Positions 55,241 to 64,000 of a DNA stretch of 64,000 nt are shown here, piece by piece. The number at the start of each line of letters is the position of its first letter. Within the stretch, counting starts at the first letter, position 1. This stretch comes from Liolophura sinensis (lineage: Eukaryota > Mollusca > Polyplacophora > Chitonida > Chitonidae): the NCBI RefSeq assembly GCF_032854445.1, contig NC_088304.1, positions 32,606,810-32,670,809 of the forward strand, in the 5' to 3' direction. A model generated the notes under the pieces. The model saw only the letters and a list, made by a program, of their open reading frames with translations, did no database searches and was not told the DNA's origin. The position numbers and the translations under genes were made by a program.

Positions 55241-55600
55241 TCAAAAGTAACGGACGATTACGTCTTCCCCGTTAATATGTAAAGATCTCATGCTATTCAT
55301 GAGCTGCTTCAGACGCGGGTTGAAACTGAGCCCCAGTTGTTTCCGAAACCGCAGGCTGTATTTCTGCTGCACATCATCGAAACCGAACGTCAAATCACCG
55401 GCGTGAGCCTTGAGTAAAGGGATGTGCATATGGGTTAACAAGTCGATCAGGCCCTGGGCGAGGTCTTTGGTTGAAGGGTAATAGCCTGCTGGCAATGTTA
55501 GCTTACGCTTAGCGCGGTGTGGGTCCTCTTTGACATACCACACTTCGTCTTGCCGCACGTTGAACCAGGTCCGGGGTACTGTATTTCTACCAACCCACAT
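55241..55600 (-). CDS. Polinton-like virion-type protein fragment, copy 2
   Basis: 119 codons; differs from copy 1 at two residues by eye (E to D in VKEEPH, L to V in DVILRYF). Same TWFNVR and LPAGYY motifs. Only a fragment of the usual protein. Confidence 0.45.
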   Translation of the reverse strand: MWVGRNTVPRTWFNVRQDEVWYVKEDPHRAKRKLTLPAGYYPSTKDLAQGLIDLLTHMHIPLLKAHAGDLTFGFDDVQQKYSLRFRKQLGLSFNPRLKQLMNSMRSLHINGEDVIVRYF

Positions 55601-55676
55601 TCCCAGTCACCAGTCAAATGCATGGGAAATGGTGAAATGCGTCAAGGTAGGGCTGGGGAACCAGTCGAGCGAGCTG

Positions 55677-56384
55677 TTACTGGGAAGCGTCACGTAAAAC
55701 ATGTTGGTGAGGTGATCTCCTCTGGGCGGATTGACCGTTTTTCCATCTGGTGCGGGTATTTAATACGGACTCCACTTTACCGGGGTACGATGGCTGGAGA
55801 CGGACGCAGTCCGGGTCGCCGCTGTTGTCGTCCCTTGGCTCGGCGTGGTGTGGTGGTGGTGGTGGTGGCAGTGGTTTTGTTGGTCGTGGTTTTGGCGGGA
55901 GGAGGAGAAGGGCGATAACGGGCGGGTAGAGACCGTGATGTGGTATAGGGTGTTTTTTCGTCTCGGCTGGTGTGCCCATATTTTCCCGCACCCAATCACG
56001 CCAGCGATCGTCGTGTGATCGCTCGGTGTCGCCCCAGATCAGAGCCGCCTTTCCCCGTAAAGCAACAGGGAGGCAGTCTAAAATCTCCACCTCACTCAAA
56101 CAACCGACAGGTGGCACGATGGGTGGGTTCGTCGTCGGACTTGGCTGCTGCGAGGCTTGGTATTGATCTTGAAACGCGCGGTACCGTTGAATGATGTGGT
56201 GATACCGCTGTATTTTCTCATCGTCCGAGACAGTTGTGTCGTGGAGGATCGATGCCATCTCTTGGTCGAGCGCGTTGAGGGCTTTAACAGTACTGGGCAC
56301 AGGGTACGGTGAGACAGTGTACGGGGATGTTGACCGAGAGCAGTGGAAGGAGTGGAATCCGTCCTTGCTTATGCAGGGGAACAC
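55677..56384 (-). CDS. Polinton-like hypothetical protein, copy 2
   Basis: 235 codons; lacks four residues near the N-terminus relative to copy 1 and has about ten substitutions. ALDQEMASILHDTTVSDDEK and the VEILDCLP block are kept. No function assigned. Confidence 0.45.
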   Translation of the reverse strand: MFPCISKDGFHSFHCSRSTSPYTVSPYPVPSTVKALNALDQEMASILHDTTVSDDEKIQRYHHIIQRYRAFQDQYQASQQPSPTTNPPIVPPVGCLSEVEILDCLPVALRGKAALIWGDTERSHDDRWRDWVRENMGTPAETKKHPIPHHGLYPPVIALLLLPPKPRPTKPLPPPPPPHHAEPRDDNSGDPDCVRLQPSYPGKVESVLNTRTRWKNGQSAQRRSPHQHVLRDASQ

Positions 56385-56710
56385 TTTTCTTGACCAAGGT
56401 CAAGACCCGTCTTGTGCCGTTGTAACTTCCCCTTCTGAGCCGGCGTTAGTGGAATGTTTCCATTTACCAGATTCTTGGCACATTCACACAAACACCGAAG
56501 TAATCCCTGATCGTTACCGCGCAGCACGGCGCGTTGAATGGCAGGGGTGGCTCGAACCAGCAGGTACAGCAAGGGACCGTAACGTTGGAGCTGGCGTGAC
56601 ATTGCGGGTGGTTGACGTGGAAACAACTGATTCGGCAGATCGTGTGTACAAAGTTTTATGACTTGGGGAGGTAGGCATGCTGAATCTCCCCGGGGAAGAT
56701 GTGGGTGCAA
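56369..56710 (-). CDS. Polinton-like small protein with GNIPLTPAQK motif, copy 2
   Basis: Reads past the copy 1 stop for about 18 residues (KLQRHKTGLDLGQEK), but still lacks the long basic C-terminus expected in the family. Confidence 0.5.
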   Translation of the reverse strand: MHPHLPRGDSACLPPQVIKLCTHDLPNQLFPRQPPAMSRQLQRYGPLLYLLVRATPAIQRAVLRGNDQGLLRCLCECAKNLVNGNIPLTPAQKGKLQRHKTGLDLGQEKCSPA

Positions 56711-57243
56711 AGTCGCAGGTGGTCGGGTGTGGTCCGTCTGGCGGTGATATCCTCAAACGCCTCGCGCACGTACTGCGTCCGCCCTGGAGCCATCTGTTTA
56801 GCGATCGTGGTAATTTGAGACGCGTCTCGCGGGTTTTTGAACAACACCAATTAGTGTGCGTTCAGACTGATGGTACGATAATCTTTAGTTTTGTTGAACA
56901 AGTTTTGCACGATGTACACCATGCTGATATTGTGGTGGTGGCTGCCTTTGGTAAAGAAATTTGTCACGCGTTCGTCCGCTTCGGCCATCAAATCGTCCAC
57001 GACGATTAACGTCGGTTCCCTGGGGTCGAATGCTGACGGGTTGGACACAACTTCTTCAAACCGAACGTTGGGTAACGTGGTGTACAACGGTTGTCACTCC
57101 CCGTAACACCGTACGACGCGTTGCGGGGGTGGGTAAATGAGAGCTTGAGCGTGCTCCACCAACCGTTTCATAAACACGGACTTTCCACACCCCGTCGGTC
57201 CGCTGATGATGCAGGTTAACGGATTGTCCCATCGAGTATCCAT
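56656..57243 (-). pseudogene. Polinton packaging-type ATPase, copy 2 (two in-frame stops)
   Basis: Walker A and B motifs as in copy 1, with the same TGA (57094-57096) and TAA (56851-56853). Confidence 0.8.
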
Positions 57244-57315
57244 GGATGGAGAAGCTGGGTGAGTCCGGTTGGTTGTACGGGGTAGGGTGGGGAACAGTGC
57301 GGGAGGCCGCTGCGG

Positions 57316-57990
57316 TCACCGCCGCCGTCGCCGCGGGCGGGAATAGTTAGGTAGACGGGCTGCTACTGCAACTGTTGCAGCTGCTGCGGCTGCGACAGCA
57401 GCTGCGGCTGTGGCTGAAATATGTTGATATATGTTGTAAGCGGTGAAATATTTGTACATGCGTCCTTTCAAAGTACGGTTAAAACGTTCTACCACGGACG
57501 CTTTGGTTTCGTTAAACGTGTGAAAGAAAAACACCCCGTTGTCCTTTAAAAATGCTTGGAACGGTCTGTTGCCCTCGTCCGTTTGCGGGTACAACGGTCG
57601 GCGTCAGATCTTGAAAATACGTTGAAACTCCTCGATCAGACGGACACCGGTTTTGGTGCGCAATGGAACCACCCAAGCGTACTTGGAGAGGACATCTACG
57701 CAGGTAAGTAGGTAACGGTTGTCATCGTTCTCTTTGGCAAACGCTGTCATGTCGACCAGGTCCGCCTGCCACTGACTGTCTATACCCCCAACCACAACTC
57801 GGTCACGAGGGTAGCGCCGTCGAGCCGGACGGTGTAGTGTGTACGTGTCCTGCTGAGCCAGCCAAGCCGACACGCGTGCCCGACTCACATTGAGTCCATA
57901 TTTGCTGGGCTGCCTTGAGCAAGGGCTGAACGCCGCTGTAAGCCGCTGGACTGTCGGGGTCATAGTACAATGCCTGGAGAACGGTATCAA
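57316..57990 (-). pseudogene. Polinton integrase, copy 2 (one in-frame stop)
   Basis: WQADLVDM, QTDEGN and KASVVERFNRTLK are present; TGA at 57604-57606 as in copy 1, and the same Ala-rich replacement of the C-terminus. Confidence 0.85.
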
Positions 57991-58194
57991 CCGGGTCTGA
58001 ATCTCTGCCCGCGAGCGTTCTCTGACCCCGCTTCGCGGCGGTGGCTGCTACAGCTGGCGAACTGGCTGGCCGCCGGTGCGAGGCATAATCCGGCGTCGTC
58101 CTTGCTGTCCGTGTGTAATGAGTGAACCTATCTGAGACAGCGGATATATATTAACTAGTGTACATGCATTTGTCAACAAAATTCAGTTCCCTCA

Positions 58195-58301
58195 CAGAGC
58201 GCGGACTCAACGACCCCCCCACCTCAACCCCCACCGCTTCAACCCCCACCGCCTCATCCCCACCGTCTCAATGAGACACGTTTGCAACATTTCCTACTAC
58301 T
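58195..58301 (-). repeat. Polinton right terminal inverted repeat, copy 2
   Basis: The more complete right end; its complement runs AGTAGTAGGAAATGTTGCAA to GGTCGTTGAGTCCGCGCTCT. Confidence 0.88.
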
Positions 58302-58307
58302 GACGTA

Positions 58308-59483
58308 ACTGGTCTAGAATTATTCGAAATGCTGCATTGTCATCACGTTTAATGTATCACTACTTTAAAACAGTACAAAGGGGCCAGGCCTCAGGGACGC
58401 TTAGTCCATCAGCAGAATCCTGGATTATGCAGGAATACAATATAAAAGACTACAAAACACGCTGGCAAATGTTCATAAGTTACCAGTGAGGTACAACCTC
58501 TTGTTAATTTGTCTCGTCCAGTGTTCTTACTAACTGCTCATATAGAAGTCTCAGCAGCAGAAATGTACACCAGGTCCGCCTGCCCTATATAGTGAGCCTT
58601 TCTACACTTTTATTTTCTGTTATTTATTTGGTAGTTAAGGACCGGCTGAAGACATTTCACTTACGTGGCGTAGGTCACGTTTATAAGAGGTGGGAATCCG
58701 TGGGCCTGGAATATTTCACACTTTTAAAAACCAACAAAGCTTTAACATAAAGTATATGTCATATGTAAGAACATTAAACACTTTAGAATTTCTTGAACGT
58801 ATATTTGAATTGTATTTGGAACTTAAGATTTTACGGCGAACTTTTCTCTCGACATTGGGACATGTCACATCAGGTTTTTGCCACTTTACACAAAGGACTG
58901 CTAACCTAGATTTCATCAATCATATTGTATCTACGTCTTAAGCTATGCATACATTCACCGAATAAACTACAAATATTCCAACAGACAACCGCTGAATGGA
59001 TGTTTCGAAATCATTTTATTCTCGGTTAGAGAAATGAAAAAAACCCCCTTTTTTCTGGATAGTATTTAACGGTCTTTCGTGTGATATATACTTCATTTTC
59101 AGTATTTCTTGGCCTTTATGTAACACTTGATCGCTCTTTGTGATATTTATAATCATAGCCCGCGGGAACGACCTATAAATAAACATTATTGCTTCCACAA
59201 ATACAGCACAAATACACTGACCCGTCACAGGATTTCACAACACAGGACAACGCAGAAGAAAGGATCCTCCAACCGGGCAATATCCTATTGAATTTCATTT
59301 AGGAACAGGAGTAGTGTCTCCCCGGTCACACATGACATGAAATTTTAACAAGCTGATAACTTAAGGATGCGTGTACCCGAAAATGCTGGCATTTTCTGGC
59401 CTCCATAACTCAGTTGGTAGAGAGAATATAGGCTTAGCACTATAAGTAAACACGCTCATGCATATCTCTTCTAAAAAGGGTAA
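58308..59483. other. No gene recognised (matches 27801-28980)
   Basis: AT-rich; the frame 58690-58941 is changed by small indels relative to copy 1, arguing against coding. Confidence 0.5.
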
Positions 59484-59617
59484 TGTGCTACAACACTGAT
59501 GTAGTGTATGACTGATATACTGCTTTAGCTCATAGTTTTGTGATACATTAATGTGGTACAACATTGATGTAGTGTATGACTGGTATATTGCTTTAGCTCA
59601 TAGCTTTGTGATATATA

Positions 59618-61160
59618 CTATCCAAAAAAAGAAACGCATAACCCGGTTTTTTGCGGAGGTGGTGCAGTCTTTTCAATTATGCATAACTAAATAAGAATTG
59701 CTATTCTGAAAATATTTTTTTACACAGATTAAGGAAGGGTCCATATCTAGACAACAAGGCCATCAACATGAGGTAAGACACTCACAATGAGTCTCCCACT
59801 TGAGTGGAATGTCAGTATCTGTTGTGACCACCACGGGCACGAATAACAGTTCTGACACGCCTTGTCATGGACTGGATGAGACGCTGGATAGAGGCCTGGG
59901 GAATGTTCTGCCACTCCTCCTGCAAACATGCAACTTGCTCTTGAAGCGTTTGGGGTTGAGGTTGACGTTGGCGTAGACGTCGATCAAGTTCATCCCACAG
60001 ATGCTCAATTGGGTTAAGATCCGGGGAACGGGACGGCCAGGGTAGCACATTTACATTGTTTTCGGCGAGGAAGTCCCTTGTGACACGTGCCGTGTGCGGT
60101 CTGGCGTTGTCCTGCTGGAACAACTCCCGCTGAACGTCAATGACAGGTAAGAGGTGTGGCTGCAGGATGGTGTCTCGGTAGCGTACGGCCGTAAGATTTC
60201 CCTGAACGTGGACAAGATTTGTACGACCAGTATACGATATTGCTGCCCACATCATCACACTCCCTCCACCAAATCTGTCCACTTGGCGTACGCAGTTAGG
60301 GGCATAACGTTCGTGAGCACGTCTGTAAACCCGGTTTCTACCATCACGTCTCTGCAATAGGAATCTGGACTCATCACTGAACCAAATGCGTCGCCAGTTG
60401 GGTAGATTCCATGCAGTCACGTTGTTACACCATCGGAGGCGATTGGCGCGATGGTGAGGACGCAGCACGATCCCAACATAGGGCCTCCTGGCTCTCAGTC
60501 CATGTTCCCTGGCCGCTCCCTTCAACGCCCTGGCCGCACTGTCTGACCTGATATCCTCCTCAGTCCCGGTATGCTGGCTGCTGTGCTTTCAGCTGTAGCA
60601 CAACGGTCACGCAAATGGAGGACCCTTATGTAGCGATCTTGGGCTGCTGTAGTGACACGTGGTCGACCTGAACGCCGACGGTCATTTGTTGTCCGAGTAT
60701 TGTTGTAGCGGGCAGCAAGCCGTGAAATCGTGCTCTGGCTGACGTGTAGACGCCTAGAAATGGACGATTGGGACTCTCCAGCTTGAAGTCTTCCAATGGC
60801 AATATTTCTTGTGACAGTGTCAAGACGTGGCATGTTGAATCAGCTTGAAAACACCACTTGAAAGACGCCGATTTCCGGCCCAAAGTTGCGGTTTTATAGT
60901 CACACACTGCATGCTTTCCACGCAAAAGTTCGGCGTGTAAGACTGCACGTGATGCAGTGTGGTGCTGTATTTTTTACTTCTTCCAAAAACGGCCTCCAAA
61001 CTCAACATTTTCAAATAAGAAATGTTTTGAGGAATAAAATGTGTGCTAACTGTGACTTTTAACAATATTAAAACACATTTTGCTCATGAATTGAAGACAA
61101 AATGTATTTATTTCATTTTAAAATAAAACAAAACACCTATGCGTTTCTTTTTTTGGATAG
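59618..61160 (-). mobile_element. Tc1/mariner-type transposon
   Basis: 1543 bp with perfect 23-bp terminal inverted repeats beginning CTATCCAAAAAAAGAAACG, flanked by TA (59616-59617 and 61161-61162). Present only in copy 2, inside the 68-bp array. Encodes a transposase on the minus strand with one frameshift. Confidence 0.95.
59812..60833 (-). pseudogene. Tc1-like DD34E transposase (one frameshift)
   Basis: Starts MPRLDTVTRNIAIGRLQAG at 60833 with a helix-turn-helix (SQSSISRRLHVSQSTISRLA) and a GRPRVTT-type linker. The frame changes near 60524, and the second part (237 codons) has the catalytic motifs FSDESRF (D51 of that part), QQDNARPHTA (D139) and NPIEHLWDEL (E174): DD34E. The two parts together give the usual length of about 340 residues. 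A single small indel seems to be the only lesion; a sequencing error cannot be excluded. Confidence 0.9.
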
Positions 61161-61520
61161 TATATTAATGTGGTACAACATTGATGTAGTGTATGTCTGA
61201 TTTATTGCTTTAGCGCATAGCTTTGTGATACATTAATGTGGTACAACATCGATGTAGTGTATGTCTGATATATCGCTTTAGCTCATGGCTTTGTGATACA
61301 TTAATGTGGTACAACATTAATGTAGTGTATGTCTGATATATCGTTTTAGCTCATGGCTTTGTGATACATTAATGTGGTACAACATTGATGTAGTGTATGT
61401 CTGATATATTGATTTAGCTCATAGCTTTGTGATACATTAATGTGGTACAACATTGATGTAGTGTATGATTGATATATTGCTTTAGCTCAAAGCTTTGTGA
61501 TATATTGTGACAGTTTAGTT

Positions 61521-61927
61521 ATTATTTATTTATTTATTTGTTTGATTAGTGTTTTCTGCCGTACTCAAGAATATTTCACTTATACGACGGCGGCTAGCAT
61601 TATGGTGGGTGGAAACCGGGCAGAGAGTGAGTGCTTGGGGTATAACGTCGTATTAACAATTTTCCACTCATTTCAGGATTTCCACGGCTCTTTTATCTAG
61701 TGCTGCTTCTCTGAGGCGACTTACCGAAGGCAAGTAAGCCCCCACACCGCAGACAGTATACTGATACGGATGAATCAGTCGTTGCACTTCCCCTTAATGC
61801 TGAACGTCAAACTAGAAAGCCACAACTTCCTCTTGTTTTAAAGAGTTAGGTGTGACCCGAGCCAGGATTGGCCCTGGATCTTCCGTCCCCGAAGCGGACG
61901 CTCTACCAACTGAGCCATTGGGGTTGG
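61521..61927 (-). mobile_element. tRNA-derived SINE, type B, copy 2
   Basis: Counterpart of 29401-29803 with a slightly longer ATTT tail; same head, middle and shared 3' tail. Confidence 0.82.
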
Positions 61928-61929
61928 TA

Positions 61930-62780
61930 AACGTAATTAAGAAGAAATACACAAATGCAGCTTTTTAAGAATCTATGCGTCGTAACAGACATTCGACAAC
62001 AAAAATGGATCGCCGTCCCAGGTCAGTAATCGCAAGGTCATTTTCCAAACCGACGTTTAACACAAACTAACAAAGAGCTAAAAAAGGAAGATAGAGTATG
62101 AAATTGAAAAAGTCAGCAGTTTTCGATGATGTTGGAAATGCGCAATGTATGTTCTACGCGAATGAGTGAAATCAATATTAAAATCGTGTGCCATGTTTGT
62201 ATATACGTTTGTCGATAATAAACTATGTATCTCAGTTGCGCTTTGATCGCAACTGTTCATGTATCTAACGTGGCGATCTAATTCAACAACCTGAATAACT
62301 GCCCGGGTTTAGGGCGGAATTAGACACAATCATGAAGCATAGTGCTAGAGATTCTGGACGCTCTGGCCATGTTCACGTAATAGAGAATTATACTTATTGT
62401 AAAACTTTAGGAAAAACTTAACGAATGAGTTTGGTGAGATAACCCCGACACATTAGTTTTTGCACTAATAACTTGTGGCGTTCATTGAAACCCTCATATA
62501 ACACACAGGATCTAGTAAATGATACAAGGCGAGATTGTATACGCCATATGCAGGACCCTTCGGTATATTGCTGTCCAAGTAAGGATAATTTACTAAGTCA
62601 AAATTGAAATCATCCCTCTTGTAAGGCCTTCGAGAGAGATAACCGTTTTTGATATTTGTACAAATATAGGTCCACATCAAACATAGCATCTGGAGTGTCT
62701 GTGGTTTTCTTAAAATTCAGCTATAAATATCTATGTATTTCACAGGCTTGCTATGCATGGGTTGATTAGGTCTAGCACAT
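61930..62780 (-). mobile_element. Penelope-like 3' fragment, minus strand, copy 2
   Basis: Counterpart of 29806-30660; a frame at 62465-62689 reads YKRDDFNFDLVNYPYLDSN followed by IPKGPAYGVY. Confidence 0.72.
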
Positions 62781-62989
62781 CAGCAATATGGCTTTTAGTG
62801 AAAGAGAAACATCGGGACTGGTGAGGATTACTCTGTAATAGTTTCTCAGTTTAATCATATTCTTACGAGAACAGCTACATGTCAGCCTAGTGGGGGGGGG
62901 GGGAGGGGTTCACAATTTGTACATGCGCCCATCGGTATGCCTATGGACGGTGCATTGCTGAGAGAGGTGACACCAGAAGACCTGATCAG

Positions 62990-63790
62990 TGAGAACACTG
63001 GATATTGGGTTCCGTTCTCTGCTGTTACGTACAGTCTAGTGTGACATCAGAAGCGTCAGAAGTCCTGAGCTGTAAAAACACTGGATATGAGTTCCTTATC
63101 GCCTGCCATGTACACGTCCAGAGTAATGGGGTTCCTTATTCTGTTGTTATGTACGGAGTCCAGAGTAACATCGGGTACGCAAAAAGTACTGAGCAATGAG
63201 AAGACTGGATATGGGGTTCCTTATTCCGCTGTTATGTACAGACTGCAGAGAAACATCAGGTACGCCAAAAGTACTGAGCAATGAGAAGACTGGATACGGG
63301 GTTCCTTATTCTGTTATTATGTACGGAGTGCAGAGTAACATCGGGTACGTTAAAAGTACTGAGCAATGAGAAGACTGGATACGGGGTTCCTTATTCTGCT
63401 GTTATGTACAGAGTCCAGAGTAACATCAGGTCCGTCCGGGAAACTAAGCATTGAAAAGCCAGGGTATGAGATTTCTGCTGTACGGCAAGGTTTAATATTG
63501 AGTTCCGCGTAACATAAGGTGTGGAATGTAAAGATGATGCTCAGAAGCACAGCGGTGAGAAGGCTGGATGCGTTGTGTTTTACGGCACGGTCACTTACTG
63601 AGTTCAGAGTAACATCAGGCACGGAATATGAAACTGAGGCTCGGAATCACAACTGTGAGGACTGGGTGTGTTCTTCCCTGTGCCATGGTTATGTGACGAG
63701 GTTTGAGTAACATTAGGAGGCATCGAATTGAGAGTAACGCTGGGTACGGAATGTGGGGAAGATTCCTCGATCATGAGGTTGGGTGTACAC
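62990..63790 (-). repeat. 85/100-bp satellite beside pseudogene B, copy 2
   Basis: 85-bp units at about 63010-63420, then longer units to about 63790. SLLTAVLLSIIFTFHT is encoded on the minus strand at about 63520-63580, as in copy 1. Confidence 0.8.
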
Positions 63791-64000
63791 CGCCCAATGG
63801 TTTCTGTTGTACAAGCCACTGGCGTCATAGCCCTGTGGATGGTGTCATAGCCCTGTGGATGGCGCCATAGCCCTGTGGATGGCGTCATAGCCCTGTGGAT
63901 GGCGTCATAGATATTACCAGTTTTGTTTCCCCAGTGCTGTCTGTATGGTCGTCCGCACTTTTTAAATTCACCAAGAAACACCCAATTGGCCTCCTACAAC
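63730..64000 (-). pseudogene. Pseudogene B, copy 2 (runs off the window)
   Basis: The 3' part only: KKCGRPYRQHWGNKTGNIYD then IHRAM, matching gene A residues 180-202, with a 20-bp minisatellite (63826-63905, four units). The start lies beyond the window. Confidence 0.75.

Larger units (their letters stand above)
49715..58301 (-). mobile_element. Decayed Polinton/Maverick element, copy 2
   Basis: 8587 bp, with left end AGTAGTAGGGAATGTTGCAA and right end (reverse complement) AGTAGTAGGAAATGTTGCAA. The inverted repeats are about 100 bp, longer than in copy 1. Flanks GACGTC and GACGTA agree at 5 of 6 bases. Same gene order and the same inactivating stops as copy 1; lacks the 950-bp segment at 19237-20187. 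Confidence 0.9.
59484..61507. repeat. 68-bp satellite, copy 2, split by a Tc1 element
   Basis: About two units at 59484-59617 and five at 61161-61507, same consensus as 28982-29397. The intervening 1543 bp is the transposon. Confidence 0.9.
33142..64000 (+). repeat. Tandem segmental unit, copy 2 (cut by window end)
   Basis: Same feature order and orientation as copy 1; the last bases of the window align near 31819-31869. In gene A I counted 23 differences in 705 bp against copy 1, while parts of the Polinton differ at under 1%. Copy 2 alone carries the Tc1 insertion, extra DNA at about 33515-34730 and 38425-39420, and about 24 satellite monomers; it lacks the pogo-like element. Confidence 0.95.

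Overview
The window looks like animal genomic DNA, most probably from a mollusc or another lophotrochozoan. It has spliced genes with GT-AG introns, tRNA-derived SINEs whose 3' tail (ACGGCGTAAAACACCAATCAAATAAATA type, seen on the minus strand) resembles the molluscan V-SINE/RUDI group, satellites, a Polinton/Maverick, a Penelope-like retroelement, a pogo/Tigger-type transposon and a Tc1 element. Nothing supports bacterial operons, and most open frames are chance or belong to mobile DNA.

Layout: the window holds two head-to-tail copies of one unit. Copy 1 is 1-33141. Copy 2 is 33142-64000, where the window ends inside the unit. Homology starts at base 1, so the outer edges of the duplication are not visible. 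The copies are about 96-99% identical in aligned parts, unevenly so, and differ by many insertions and deletions. Copy 1 alone has the pogo-like transposon (5436-8739), a longer Penelope-like element and about 950 bp inside the Polinton. Copy 2 alone has a Tc1 element (59618-61160), about 1.2 kb at 33515-34730, about 1.0 kb at 38425-39420 and a longer 100-bp satellite. A false duplication, with both haplotypes of a heterozygous animal laid end to end, is a serious alternative to a true tandem duplication.

Order within a unit: gene-poor DNA with a SINE and a 31-bp minisatellite; [pogo-like element, copy 1 only]; a decayed Penelope-like element on the + strand with N-terminal GIY-YIG-like region and RT; about 3.3 kb of unassigned DNA; a SINE with clear target-site duplication; a 100-bp satellite; gene A on the minus strand, an intact 234-codon secreted cysteine-rich protein with a hydrophobic C-terminal tail; a decayed Polinton with terminal inverted repeats; a 68-bp satellite; a second SINE type; a minus-strand Penelope 3' fragment; an 85/100-bp satellite; and pseudogene B, a broken paralogue of gene A.

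Gene A is the only convincing intact host gene. It is open in both copies, with 12 conserved cysteines. The 100-bp satellite beside it is made of copies of its own last roughly 100 bp: each monomer still reads as the C-terminal hydrophobic tail plus stop. Pseudogene B has an equivalent array at its own 3' end. This repeated amplification of a gene's 3' end into satellite DNA is the most unusual feature I found. The Polinton also carries a cluster of E2F-like sites near one end, together with zinc-finger-like remnants.
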